Positions 36,179-45,241 of a stretch of 64,000 nucleotides of DNA are shown here, one piece after another. Positions within the stretch are counted from its first letter, which is position 1. Each line of letters opens with the position of its first letter. The stretch lies in the NCBI GenBank assembly GCA_965216335.1, contig OZ244154.1, forward strand, positions 1,612,001 through 1,676,000. The letters run 5' to 3'. Below the pieces are notes generated by a model. The model searched no databases. It saw only the letters and a list, made by a program, of their open reading frames with translations, and had not been told where the DNA came from. Source of the DNA: JAHEJE01 sp965216335 (GTDB lineage: Bacteria > Pseudomonadota > Alphaproteobacteria > Rhizobiales > Aestuariivirgaceae). The translations under genes and the position numbers were made by a program.

Positions 36179-37525
36179 TCAGGCGGCCTTTTGTCCGACG
36201 ACGGCAATGAGGCCATCGACAATGCGTTCGACGAGTTCGGCATCGTCGCCCTCGGCCATGACGCGGATCAGCGGTTCGGTGCCCGATGGGCGAATGACCA
36301 ATCGGCCGGCGTTGCCCAGCTCAGCCTCGGCATCGGCGATCGCACTTTGCACATCCTTGCGCTCAAGCGGCTTGCCGGAACCGTAGCGCACGTTCTTCAG
36401 CACCTGCGGCACAGGCTCGAACTGCCGGCAGGCTTCGCTCACCGGGCGGCCGCTCTCGACAACCTCGGCCAGCACCTGCAGGGCGGCAATCAGGCCGTCG
36501 CCGGTCGTCGAAAAATCAGACAGCACGATGTGACCGGACTGTTCACCGCCAATGTTGAAACCATTGGCCCGCATGTGTTCGACCACATAGCGGTCGCCGA
36601 CCTTGGTCCGGTGCAGCGCAATACCGTCTTCGGCCAGACGCCGCTCCAGCCCCAGGTTCGACATCACCGTGGAGACCAGGGCATCGCCGTTCAACATACC
36701 GCGCCGCTTCCAGCTCGTGGCAATCAGCGCCATCAGCTGGTCGCCGTCGACCACCTGGCCATGTTCATCGACAATGATCACCCGGTCGGCATCGCCGTCC
36801 AGCGCAATGCCGATATCGGCCCGCAATTCGCGCACCTTGTCGGCCAGCCTGTCCGGCGCCGTCGACCCGCATTTTTCGTTGATGTTGAACCCGTCCGGCT
36901 CGACGCCGATCGAAAACACTTCCGCACCCAGTTCCCACAGTGCGGTCGGCGCCACCCGGTAGGCCGCCCCGTTGGCGCAGTCGACCACCACGCGCAGGCC
37001 ATCCAGCGCCAGCGACTTCGGCAACGTGCGCTTGGCGAACTCGATGTAGCGCGCCTGGGCATCCTCGATCCGCTTGGCCCGGCCGAGCTTGTCCGGCTTG
37101 GCGAGCAGCTTGGCGGTGTCGCCGTCGATCAGCCTTTCGATGCGCTTTTCCTGGTCGTCGGACAGCTTGTAGCCGTCCGGCCCGAACAGCTTTATGCCGT
37201 TGTCGTGGAACGGATTGTGCGAGGCGGAAATCATCACACCCAGATCGGCCCGCATCGAGCGGGTCAGCATCGCCACCGCCGGTGTCGGCACCGGCCCGAA
37301 CAGGAAAACATCGATGCCGACCGACAAAAAGCCGGCGGTCAGCGCCTGTTCGATCATGTAGCCCGACAGCCGCGTGTCCTTGCCGATCACCGCCCGGTGG
37401 CGGTGGCCGCCGCGCGTATACAGGCTGCCCGCCGCCATGCCGACGCGCAACGCCGTTTCGGCGTTCATCGGGCTCGAATTGGCCTGCCCGCGAATTCCAT
37501 CGGTTCCAAAGTATTTGCGCGTCAT
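36179..37525 (-). CDS. glmM: Phosphoglucosamine mutase
   Basis: The 448-residue enzyme converts glucosamine-6-phosphate to glucosamine-1-phosphate for peptidoglycan and lipopolysaccharide precursors. The phosphoserine loop is in VMISASHNPFHDNGIKLF near residue 100, the metal loop in ALDGDADRVIIVDEHG near 240, the sugar loop GEQSGHIVLSD near 325 and the phosphate-binding RPSGTEPLIRVMAEG near the C-terminus. It lies downstream of ftsH and folP in the same direction, as in many alphaproteobacteria, with 58 bases after folP. Confidence 0.96.
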   Translation of the reverse strand: MTRKYFGTDGIRGQANSSPMNAETALRVGMAAGSLYTRGGHRHRAVIGKDTRLSGYMIEQALTAGFLSVGIDVFLFGPVPTPAVAMLTRSMRADLGVMISASHNPFHDNGIKLFGPDGYKLSDDQEKRIERLIDGDTAKLLAKPDKLGRAKRIEDAQARYIEFAKRTLPKSLALDGLRVVVDCANGAAYRVAPTALWELGAEVFSIGVEPDGFNINEKCGSTAPDRLADKVRELRADIGIALDGDADRVIIVDEHGQVVDGDQLMALIATSWKRRGMLNGDALVSTVMSNLGLERRLAEDGIALHRTKVGDRYVVEHMRANGFNIGGEQSGHIVLSDFSTTGDGLIAALQVLAEVVESGRPVSEACRQFEPVPQVLKNVRYGSGKPLERKDVQSAIADAEAELGNAGRLVIRPSGTEPLIRVMAEGDDAELVERIVDGLIAVVGQKAA

Positions 37526-37583
37526 CTTTTAAAACTTACCCCCCGGCCGGCATCCACCATACAGTGAAAGCGTGAGAATTTGC

Positions 37584-38657
37584 TTAAATTGCGGCACCTG
37601 CCGGATCGGCGCCGGCTTGCCAGACGCTCAGGGCCTGAACCGTTTCACTGACGTCATGCACCCTGATGATCTGCGCGCCCTGCATGGCCGCGTTGAGCAC
37701 CACGCCGATTGATCCGCAGACCCGCCTGCCTGCGGCCTTCTCGCCGGTCAACGCCCCGATGAACGCCTTGCGCGAGGCGCCGAACACCAGCGGCACACCG
37801 AGTCCATGGAACAGGCTCAGTTGCTGGATCAGCTCAAGATTGTGCCGGAACGTCTTGCCGAAGCCGATGCCCGGGTCGACGAGCAGCCTGCCGCGCTGCA
37901 GACCGCGCGCCTCATGCCTTGCAAGCCAGTCTTCCAGGGCATCGAACACATCAAGCGCCACATCCTCGTAGGACGGTTTGTTCTGCATCGTCTTGGGATC
38001 GCCCTGGGCATGCATGAGGATCACCGCACAGCCGCTTTCAGTCGCCGCGGCCGGACTGTCCGCATCGAAGGTCAGCGCCGACACATCGTTGATCACCGCT
38101 GCCCCGGCCTGCGCCGCGGCCCGCATCACCTGCGGTTTGCGGGTATCGACAGACACCACATGACCATCCCCGCACAGCGCCTCGATCACCGGCATCACCC
38201 GGTTCAGTTCTTCCTCGACGCTGACCGGGTCGGAGCCGGGCCTTGTCGATTCTCCGCCAATGTCGAGAATGCCGGCCCCGGCCTCGGTCAATGCCCGGCC
38301 CTGGGCAATCGCTGCCTCAGCCGTTTCGGCCTGCCCACCGTCAGAAAAGGAATCCGGCGTAACGTTGACGATCCCCATGATTGTCGGCCCGGTCAGGTCC
38401 AGCCCGGCCACCGCCGGACGCGGCGCTTCGATCAGTTCCAGGCGTTGCCGGATTTCCGCATCGCCGGACTGGGCCAGATCGCGATAGTCGTGCCAGCGCC
38501 GCGACACCAGCGCCTCATGACGGAATGACATGCAGATATGGGTAAACGCCGCCGGCCCGCCGGCCAGCCAGCCGGCCAGCCCGCTGCCTGCAGCCTCTTC
38601 GGCATCACGCCCCCACAGCAGCCCGGCCGGACGCAGATATGGCTTGCCGTCACTCAT
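37584..38657 (-). CDS. folP: Dihydropteroate synthase with N-terminal extension
   Basis: The 357-residue enzyme joins pABA to the pterin pyrophosphate in folate synthesis. The core motifs are IMGIVNVTPDSFSDGG near residue 92, DIGGESTRPGSDPVSVEEEL, VSVDTRKPQVMRAA, INDVSALT and DPGIGFGKTFRHNL. About 85 residues before the core (YLRPAGLLWGRDAEEAAGSG and on) form an extension known from other alphaproteobacterial versions; its role is unclear. It is followed by glmM and preceded by ftsH (36 bases). Confidence 0.93.
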   Translation of the reverse strand: MSDGKPYLRPAGLLWGRDAEEAAGSGLAGWLAGGPAAFTHICMSFRHEALVSRRWHDYRDLAQSGDAEIRQRLELIEAPRPAVAGLDLTGPTIMGIVNVTPDSFSDGGQAETAEAAIAQGRALTEAGAGILDIGGESTRPGSDPVSVEEELNRVMPVIEALCGDGHVVSVDTRKPQVMRAAAQAGAAVINDVSALTFDADSPAAATESGCAVILMHAQGDPKTMQNKPSYEDVALDVFDALEDWLARHEARGLQRGRLLVDPGIGFGKTFRHNLELIQQLSLFHGLGVPLVFGASRKAFIGALTGEKAAGRRVCGSIGVVLNAAMQGAQIIRVHDVSETVQALSVWQAGADPAGAAI

Positions 38658-38693
38658 CGCTGCGCACTCCGGCCTCGCTCGGCAAAGTTGGGA

Positions 38694-40616
38694 CTATTGC
38701 GGCTGCGGCTCCATCTCGCCGCTGCCCTCGTCGCCTTCGCCCTTCGGGGTCTTGGTGACCGGCACCGAGGGCGATGCCTTCTGCGACGGCTTGTTGTCGT
38801 TGTCCGACCGGTCGGGCGGATTGCCCTTCAGAAGCTCGTCGATCTCATCGCCCGACAGGGTCTCGTACTCGAGCAGCCCCTGGGCCAGCGCTTCGAGATC
38901 GTCGGCTTTTTTCGACAGAATCGTCTTGGCCGTGTCATAGCCCTCATGCACCAGACGCCTGATCTCTTCATCGATGATCTGCGCGGTCTCTTCCGAAACG
39001 TTCTGCTGGCGCGCCACCGAATGGCCGAGGAAAACCTCTTCCTGGTTGTCGCCATAGGCCACCAGGCCGAGTTCCTTGGAATAGCCCCAGCGGGTCACCA
39101 TGGCGCGCGCCAGTTTGGTCGCCTGGTCGATGTCCGACTGGGCGCCGGAGGTCACATTGTCCGGCCCGAAAATCAGCTCTTCGGCCACCCGGCCACCCAT
39201 CATGATCGCCAGCCGCGAGGTCATCTGCTTGTACTTCATCGAGTAGCGGTCGCCCTCCGGCAACTGCATGACCATGCCGAGCGCCCGGCCGCGCGGGATG
39301 ATCGTCGCCTTGTGCACCGGATCGGCCTCCGGCACGTTCAGCGCCACAATCGCGTGGCCGCCCTCGTGATAGGCGGTGAGTTTCTTTTCTTCCTCCGACA
39401 TCGCCATCGACCGGCGTTCGGCACCCATCAGCACCTTGTCCTTGGCATCCTCGAAATCCTGCTGAGTGACCAGCCGGCGCGACCGGCGCGCTGCCAGCAG
39501 CGCCGCTTCGTTCACCAGGTTGGCCAGGTCGGCGCCGGAAAAGCCCGGCGTGCCACGGGCGATGATCTTGGCGTCGACGTCCGGCGCCAGCGGCACGTTG
39601 CGCATGTGCACCTGAAGGATCTTCTCGCGGCCCGAGACATCCGGATTCGGCACGACGATCTGCCGGTCGAAGCGCCCCGGGCGCAGCAGCGCCGGGTCGA
39701 GCACGTCGGGCCGGTTGGTGGCGGCGATCAGGATCACGCCTTCGTTGGCCTCAAAGCCGTCCATCTCGACCAGCAGCTGGTTGAGCGTCTGTTCGCGCTC
39801 GTCATTGCCGCCGCCGAGACCGGCGCCGCGGTGCCGGCCGACTGCATCGATTTCGTCGATGAAGATGATGCACGGTGCATTCTTCTTGGCCTGTTCGAAC
39901 ATGTCGCGCACCCGGCTGGCGCCGACGCCGACGAACATTTCAACGAAGTCGGAACCGGAAATGGTGAAGAACGGTACGTTCGCTTCACCGGCAATGGCGC
40001 GCGCCAGCAAGGTCTTGCCGGTGCCGGGCGGGCCGACCAGCAGCGCGCCCTTGGGAATCTTGCCGCCCAGGCGCTGGAACTTCTGCGGGTCCTTGAGGAA
40101 CTCAACAACCTCTTCCAGCTCTTCCTTGGCTTCGTTGACACCCGCAACGTCATCGAAGGTCACCCGGCCATGGCGCTCGGTCAGCAGTTTGGCCTTGGAT
40201 TTGCCAAAACCCATCGCCTTGCCGGATCCGGCCTGCATCTGGCGCATGAAGAAGAACCAGACACCGATCATCAGCAGGATCGGGAACCACGACAGCAGGA
40301 TGCCCGACAGCAGGCTGTCTTCGGCCGGCGGGCGGGCTTCAATGTTCACGCCCTTTTCGTTCAGCCGCTTGACCAACTCGGCATCTTCCGGCGGCGCATA
40401 GGTCTCGAACGCCTTGCCGGAGTTGAGTTTTCCGGTGATCGCATCGCCGGCAATAACCACATTGCGCACCTCGCCACGGTCGATGTGCTGCAGAAACTCC
40501 GAGTAACTCATCGGCTCCGATCTGGTCTGCCGGTTCGAGCCCTGAAACAGGTTGACCAGGGCAAACAGCAGGATGGCGATGATGATCCAAACGGCAAAGT
40601 TACGAAAATTGTTCAC
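38694..40616 (-). CDS. ftsH: ATP-dependent zinc metalloprotease FtsH
   Basis: The 640-residue membrane-anchored AAA protease degrades misfolded and regulatory proteins. Two helices (about 5-25 and 105-125) flank a periplasmic loop. The AAA domain has Walker A VGPPGTGKTLLARAIA, Walker B CIIFIDEIDAVG and the second region of homology near ATNRPDVLDPALLRPGRFD. The zinc site is HEGGHA, with the third ligand Asp in the usual downstream helix. The C-terminal tail is Pro/Ser/Gly-rich. GTG 40616 (VNNFRNFAVWIII) follows GGAGGGAC by four bases and begins at the first helix, whereas a longer frame adds an unrelated segment. Confidence 0.96.
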   Translation of the reverse strand: MNNFRNFAVWIIIAILLFALVNLFQGSNRQTRSEPMSYSEFLQHIDRGEVRNVVIAGDAITGKLNSGKAFETYAPPEDAELVKRLNEKGVNIEARPPAEDSLLSGILLSWFPILLMIGVWFFFMRQMQAGSGKAMGFGKSKAKLLTERHGRVTFDDVAGVNEAKEELEEVVEFLKDPQKFQRLGGKIPKGALLVGPPGTGKTLLARAIAGEANVPFFTISGSDFVEMFVGVGASRVRDMFEQAKKNAPCIIFIDEIDAVGRHRGAGLGGGNDEREQTLNQLLVEMDGFEANEGVILIAATNRPDVLDPALLRPGRFDRQIVVPNPDVSGREKILQVHMRNVPLAPDVDAKIIARGTPGFSGADLANLVNEAALLAARRSRRLVTQQDFEDAKDKVLMGAERRSMAMSEEEKKLTAYHEGGHAIVALNVPEADPVHKATIIPRGRALGMVMQLPEGDRYSMKYKQMTSRLAIMMGGRVAEELIFGPDNVTSGAQSDIDQATKLARAMVTRWGYSKELGLVAYGDNQEEVFLGHSVARQQNVSEETAQIIDEEIRRLVHEGYDTAKTILSKKADDLEALAQGLLEYETLSGDEIDELLKGNPPDRSDNDNKPSQKASPSVPVTKTPKGEGDEGSGEMEPQPQ

Positions 40617-40689
40617 GTTGTCCCTCCGGACCTCAACGCCGCAAACGGGCCACCATGGCCGGGCGCGATCCAATCAAACGGTTAGCTGT

Positions 40690-40718
40690 AACATAAGAAG
40701 CCGGACAATGATTGCCAA
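40690..40718 (-). promoter_or_regulatory. Probable sigma-70 promoter of ftsH
   Basis: TTGGCA (40718-40713) and TATGTT (40695-40690) on the minus strand with a 17-base spacer, about 75 bases upstream of the GTG start. I do not see a heat-shock (RpoH) element. Confidence 0.5.
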
Positions 40719-40766
40719 GCTTGCTGTCTTGCTAAACAAATGTCCTAAACAAAGTTTGCTGTCGCG

Positions 40767-41780
40767 TCATCCCCTACGGGTACGCCCGGTCTCCCGGGCC
40801 ACAACAATGTGACGCTTGCGCAACGACACCCGGCAGCCGCCGAGGGTGCGCGCCCCGCCGCCGGTTTCCTGCAGCAGGCCACGTTCCAGACGCTCCAGCG
40901 CCGCCATCTGGCCATGGGCCTGCCCGCCGACCCGGGTCAGGGCACGCTGGAGGACCCTGAGCCGGATCTCCAGCGGCGCCGCGGCCAGCAGTTGCCGGTC
41001 GAGCAGCAGTTTTCCGCTGTCGTCCGAACCGGCCGCGGCCGCCCACACATCATCCGTAACGTGCTCCAGCGCGTCGCGCGCCCTGTGCAAACGCCCGGCC
41101 GACAGGGCAATCGCCTCTGCACCAATGCCGTCTTCGGCCATCCGGTCGAGCAGACGGCGCACCCGCACCCGTTCAAAGCCGGGATCGTCGTTGCTCGGGT
41201 CGTCGATCCACACCCGGCCGCTGCCGGCCAGCCAGTCGCGCAAGGCCTGCCGGCGCACACCGAGCAGCGGGCGCAACACCGGCCATGGCGACCTGGCTGC
41301 CGGTGCCATGGCAGCCAGCCCGTCGACACCGCTGCCGCGGGCCAGCCGCATGATCAGTGTCTCGGCCTGATCGTCGAGCGTATGACCCGTGACGATGGCC
41401 CGGGCATCATGCGCCCGGCACCATTTAGCCATCAGGTCGTATCGCGCTTTGCGCGCCGCGTCCTGCACGCCACTTGCCGGCTTGCCGCCCTGCCAGGCCA
41501 GCACCTGATGGTCAAACCCTGCCGCCTCGGCCCACGCCGCCACCTGGGCCGCCTCACCGGCCGATCCCTCGCGCAGGCCGTGATCGACCGTCAGCACTTC
41601 GAACCGGACCGGCGGCGCGGTTTCCTGCCGCCAGCAGTGGACCAGCCACATCAGTGCAATGGAATCCGACCCGCCCGACACGGCAAGAGCAAGGCGGTCG
41701 TACTTCAGCAGAGGAGCGAACAGCATTTCGCGTCCGCCGGCGTCCAGCGGTGTCGGTGCGCCTGTCTCAGCACCCGCCAC
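40767..41780 (-). CDS. tilS: tRNA(Ile)-lysidine synthetase
   Basis: The 337-residue enzyme modifies C34 of the AUA-reading tRNA-Ile. The PP-loop LALAVSGGSDSIALMWLV is at about residue 28, followed by LTVDHGLREGSAGEAAQV, TGHTLDDQAETLIMRLARGS and WIDDPSNDDPGFERVRVR, all TilS signatures. The C-terminal domain is short, as in many alphaproteobacteria. The start is uncertain: GTG 41780 overlaps the end of cpoB by 14 bases and gives a normal N-terminus, while ATG 41726 is the alternative with weak ribosome site. It follows cpoB as in other Rhizobiales. Confidence 0.9.
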   Translation of the reverse strand: MAGAETGAPTPLDAGGREMLFAPLLKYDRLALAVSGGSDSIALMWLVHCWRQETAPPVRFEVLTVDHGLREGSAGEAAQVAAWAEAAGFDHQVLAWQGGKPASGVQDAARKARYDLMAKWCRAHDARAIVTGHTLDDQAETLIMRLARGSGVDGLAAMAPAARSPWPVLRPLLGVRRQALRDWLAGSGRVWIDDPSNDDPGFERVRVRRLLDRMAEDGIGAEAIALSAGRLHRARDALEHVTDDVWAAAAGSDDSGKLLLDRQLLAAAPLEIRLRVLQRALTRVGGQAHGQMAALERLERGLLQETGGGARTLGGCRVSLRKRHIVVARETGRTRRG

Positions 41781-42774
41781 GCTGTGCTTCCCGGGCCGCC
41801 AGCTTGCGGGCCGCCGCCTTGGGATAGGCGCGCTGCACTTCGGCATAGGCACCGCACGCCTGCTTGCGCTGGCCGAGCTTGCCGAGCGACATGCCGAGCT
41901 TCAACAGAGAATCCGGCGCCTTGCTGCCCTTGGGATAGCCTTTGTAGCCGCTCAGGAAACTCTGCGCGGCCTGCTTGTAGCGGCCCTGGGCGTAGTAGCT
42001 TTCGCCGAGCCAGTACTGCGCCTGCCCGGCCTTGCGGTGGCGCTTGTTCTGGGCAAGGAAGGTCCTGAACCCGGCCTCGGCCAGGCCGAACCGGCGCTTG
42101 AGCAGATTGTCGTAGGACCGCTGAAACAGCGCATCCGGTCCGGCCCCGCCGGCACCGCCGTCGACATCGCCCAGCGAAGCCGTCTCGACCGAGCCCGGCA
42201 ACAGCGAATTGGGATCGTCCTCCGGCGACGGCTGGGCCGTGAACGTGCCGTCGTCATTGATCACCAGTTGCCCCAGCACCTGCTGACCGGTGATGTCGCC
42301 ATAACTGCCCGGGGCCGATACGTCCGGCACGAATTCGCTCTGCAGCGGCTCGGAGGCTTCCGGCAGCACCGTCAGGTCGAGATCGTCGCCCGATGAGTAC
42401 AGATCGGCGCTTGGATCCGGCTGGGTGATTTGTTGCGCCGTCTGGGTCTTTTGCTGGCGCTTCAGGCTGCCCGAGCGCTGCCGCTTGAGCTCCTCGATCT
42501 GGCCCTGCATCTTCTGCATCTGCCGGCTCATGGCGCTGAGCTGGCCGGCCAGGTTGCGCAACTGCTCTTCGATGGACGACAGCCGGTAGCCGGCATCGCC
42601 GCCGCCCGCACCGCCGCCGGACCCCTTCATGGCCCGCACCTCGTGCTCCAGCCGGACGATCCGCTCGAACAGCGAATTCCACTCCGCGCTCTGCGACCAG
42701 GCCGGCGCCCCGGCCCCAAGCACCATAGCGGTCACGATGGCTACCGCCATCAACGCTGTCTTGATAGTGTTCAT
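41767..42774 (-). CDS. cpoB: Cell division coordinator CpoB (YbgF), Tol-Pal system
   Basis: The 335-residue periplasmic protein has a signal peptide (about 1-27), an N-terminal coiled coil (about 34-90, with LRNLAGQLSAMSRQMQKMQG), a long low-complexity middle, and C-terminal TPR repeats (from about 215: FLAQNKRHRKAGQAQYWLGE, then SFLSGYKGYPKGSKAPDSLL). CpoB links outer-membrane constriction to peptidoglycan synthesis. It lies after pal, separated by a 404-base gap filled with repeats. The stop overlaps tilS if that gene starts at 41780. Confidence 0.9.
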   Translation of the reverse strand: MNTIKTALMAVAIVTAMVLGAGAPAWSQSAEWNSLFERIVRLEHEVRAMKGSGGGAGGGDAGYRLSSIEEQLRNLAGQLSAMSRQMQKMQGQIEELKRQRSGSLKRQQKTQTAQQITQPDPSADLYSSGDDLDLTVLPEASEPLQSEFVPDVSAPGSYGDITGQQVLGQLVINDDGTFTAQPSPEDDPNSLLPGSVETASLGDVDGGAGGAGPDALFQRSYDNLLKRRFGLAEAGFRTFLAQNKRHRKAGQAQYWLGESYYAQGRYKQAAQSFLSGYKGYPKGSKAPDSLLKLGMSLGKLGQRKQACGAYAEVQRAYPKAAARKLAAREAQRGGC

Positions 42775-42906
42775 TGCAACTTCGCCCGTCGGTCAATGTG
42801 TCGCCTGACGTCATGCACCGGCAACACGGTCAAATTTTGACCGCTGTTCTACACCGAACCGCCCCGGCTGCCAACACGCCTCCGGCGCGGTCGACACAAA
42901 CGATCG

Positions 42907-43029
42907 TCCCTCCCCTAGAAAAGGGGAGGGTTAGGGTGGGGATTGATGGCGGTGCGCTGCACTGATGCCGCCGCTCTATCGCACCGCCATCAACCCCCAT
43001 CCCAACCTTCCCCCTTTCTGGGGGAAGGA
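42907..43029. repeat. Rhizobiales-type palindromic repeat (about 123 bp)
   Basis: Two 50-base arms, 42907-42956 and 42980-43029, are inverted copies beginning CCCTCCCCTAGAAAAGGGG; each arm also folds on itself. Paired changes between arms keep the stem. Similar G/C-rich palindromes beside TGGGGATTGATGG-like blocks are scattered in many rhizobial genomes. It lies in the cpoB-pal gap. Confidence 0.8.
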
Positions 43030-43107
43030 GCATTGGAGCAGCCTGTCATTCTCTATGATTTGCTTTGGTTCAAGTCCGGAAACAACAAAAGCACCACGCC
43101 AGAGGAT

Positions 43108-43170
43108 AACCGTCGTCGGTCCAGCCCGGTGCACCCGTCAGCAAACCGAACGCCCCGTGCCGCCCGGCAC
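43108..43170 (-). repeat. Interspersed repeat, copy E
   Basis: On the minus strand it begins GTGCC-GGGC-GGCAC, keeps TTTGCTGACGGGTGCACC and ends CGACGGTT. It starts 8 bases after the pal stop. The stem differs from copies A-D by an A-T to G-C exchange on both sides. Confidence 0.75.
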
Positions 43171-43178
43171 CACCGGCT

Positions 43179-43676
43179 CTAACCGGACACGGCGCCGCCG
43201 GTGACGACGGTCACGGCACGGCGGTTCTGCTGCCAGCACTGCTCGGCATCGCACAGCGCCACCGGGCGCTCCTTGCCGTAGGCGATGGTCGAGATCCGCG
43301 AGGGCTGCACGCCCTGGGCGATCAGGAACTCGCGCGTAGCCGTGGCGCGCCGGGCCGACAGGGCGATGTTGTACTCGCGCGTGCCACGCTCGTCGGCATG
43401 GCCTTCGACCTGCACGGTGACCTGGGCGTACTGGCGCAGCCAGGCCGCCTGGCGGCGCAGAATGTCCTGGGCCTGCGGCGTCAGCGTCGACTGGTCGACC
43501 AGGAACTGGATGCGGTCGCCGACATTGACCACGAAGTCGCGCTCCGATCCCGGCACGGCGGTCTGCTGCGCGGCATCGCCCACCAGTTCCGGCTTGTTGC
43601 TCTTTGAACAGCCCGCAAGCACCAGAACCCCGGCAAGTGCGGCTGCAATCTTGAAGCTGGCGAAAGAACGCAGCAT
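43179..43676 (-). CDS. pal: Peptidoglycan-associated lipoprotein Pal
   Basis: The 165-residue lipoprotein has a signal sequence with lipobox LAGC (Cys near 23) and an OmpA-like C-terminal domain: VTVQVEGHADERGTREYNIA then LSARRATATREFLIAQGV, the Asp/Arg pair that holds meso-diaminopimelate. It anchors the outer membrane to peptidoglycan in the Tol-Pal machine. ATG 43676 follows AGGAG. It is 163 bases downstream of tolB and is followed by repeat copy E. Confidence 0.95.
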   Translation of the reverse strand: MLRSFASFKIAAALAGVLVLAGCSKSNKPELVGDAAQQTAVPGSERDFVVNVGDRIQFLVDQSTLTPQAQDILRRQAAWLRQYAQVTVQVEGHADERGTREYNIALSARRATATREFLIAQGVQPSRISTIAYGKERPVALCDAEQCWQQNRRAVTVVTGGAVSG

Positions 43677-43839
43677 GTAATCCCACTCCTATTTTCCAAT
43701 GCCGGTCTGGCCGGTCACCGTAATCCTGACGGCCCTCGGGGTCCCCTGACCCGCCGGTACCGCGCGGCACTCATCTGGCGACGTGTGCGCCGCCTTCAAC
43801 TCGGTGCGCCAAAATGGCGCAAATTGCCCCTGTTATCGA

Positions 43840-45168
43840 TTATTTCAGCAGCGGTGACCAGGCCGGGTCGGATGCGAATCCGGGCGTTTGAACCCTGCGT
43901 TCATTGTATCCCGTCAAATCCACCGAATAAAGCTGTGGTCCACCGTTTGCCCCGGATGTTTCCCGGAAAAACATAATAACACGGCCATTTGGTGCCCAAG
44001 TCGGGCCTTCATTGTGGAAACCTTCGGTTAATATTCTCTCACCAGACCCGTCCGGACGCATCACGCCGATGGCAAACCGGCCGCCGCCCAGCTTGGTAAA
44101 GGCGATGTTGTCGCCGCGTGGCGACCACACGGGCGTCGAATAGCGCCCCTTGCCGAAGCTGATCCGCTGCTGGCCGGAACCGTCGGCGTTCATCACGTAG
44201 ATCTGCTGGGTGCCGTCACGGTCCGATTCGAACACGATCCGCTGCCCGTCCGGCGAATAGGACGGCGCGGTGTCGATGGCCGGCGTGTTGGTCAGCTGGC
44301 GCGTCTGGCGCGAACGCAGGTCGAGCACGAATATGTTCGAATTGCCGCCCTGCTGCAGGCTCATGATGACCTTCTGGCCATCGGGCGAAAAGCGCGGGCT
44401 AAAGCTCATGTTCGGAAACTCGCCGACGATTTCGCGCTGGCCGGTCTCGATATTGTAGAGATAGACCCGCGGCCGGTTGCCGGCGAACGACATGTAGGTG
44501 ATTTCCTGCGAGGTCGGCGAGAACCGCGGCGTCAGCACCAGATCGTTGCCGCTGGTCAGCCGGCGCACGTTGAAGCCGTCCTGATCCATGATCGACAGCC
44601 GCTTCTTGCGTGCATCCTTCGGCCCGCTCTCCTCGATGAACACGATGCGGGTGTCGAAATAGCCCTCCTCGCCGGTCACCGCCTTGTAGATCGCATCGGA
44701 GATCAGGTGGCCGATGCGCCGCCAGTTCTTCGGCCGGGTGACGAACTGCAGCCCGAGGATCTGTTGCTCACCGAAAATGTCCCACAAGCGGAACTCGGCC
44801 CGCAGGCGGCCGTCCTCCTGGGTGATCATCCGCCCGGTAACCAGCGCCTGGGCCTGGATGGTGCGCCAGTCGCCGAACCTCGGCCGCTGGCCGAAATCGG
44901 TGATCTGTTCGATGAACGAGGCCTGCGGCAGGGGGCGGAACAGTCCGGAGCGTTCCAGGTTGTTGCCGATCACCGTCACGATGTCGGTGCCGTACTTCTG
45001 CTCGGCCGGGCTCGCGCCGAGAAAATCCGGCAGCGCGATCGGCAGCGGCTCGACCTTGCCCTTGGTGACGTCGACTTCCAGCACCGCATGGGCCGGCGGT
45101 ACCGTGCCAAGCGTCGACAGAACCACCGCGAACCCGAGCAGCACCGCGGTCAACAACCTTGAGATCAT
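43840..45168 (-). CDS. tolB: Tol-Pal system beta-propeller protein TolB
   Basis: The 442-residue periplasmic protein has a signal peptide (about 1-29, ending AHA-VL), an N-terminal domain with VIGNNLERSGLFRPLPQASF, and a six-bladed propeller made of repeats such as LTSGNDLVLTPRFSPTSQEI, MSFSPRFSPDGQKVIMSLQQ and DTAPSYSPDGQRIVFESDRD. It shuttles between Pal and TolA. ATG 45168 with GGGGAG six bases upstream is preferred; an upstream start adds nine residues before the signal peptide. Confidence 0.95.
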   Translation of the reverse strand: MISRLLTAVLLGFAVVLSTLGTVPPAHAVLEVDVTKGKVEPLPIALPDFLGASPAEQKYGTDIVTVIGNNLERSGLFRPLPQASFIEQITDFGQRPRFGDWRTIQAQALVTGRMITQEDGRLRAEFRLWDIFGEQQILGLQFVTRPKNWRRIGHLISDAIYKAVTGEEGYFDTRIVFIEESGPKDARKKRLSIMDQDGFNVRRLTSGNDLVLTPRFSPTSQEITYMSFAGNRPRVYLYNIETGQREIVGEFPNMSFSPRFSPDGQKVIMSLQQGGNSNIFVLDLRSRQTRQLTNTPAIDTAPSYSPDGQRIVFESDRDGTQQIYVMNADGSGQQRISFGKGRYSTPVWSPRGDNIAFTKLGGGRFAIGVMRPDGSGERILTEGFHNEGPTWAPNGRVIMFFRETSGANGGPQLYSVDLTGYNERRVQTPGFASDPAWSPLLK

Positions 45169-45241
45169 TGGAAACTCCCCCCGAAACCCCGCCATATTGG
45201 CCCAACGAACCGCATTTGCAAACCCGTTTCCTGCATCGGTG

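Noticed and set aside
38538..40685. 715-residue open frame on the plus strand opposite folP and ftsH
   Set aside because: It runs antisense to two well-identified genes and is full of His/Arg/Gln typical of shadow frames.
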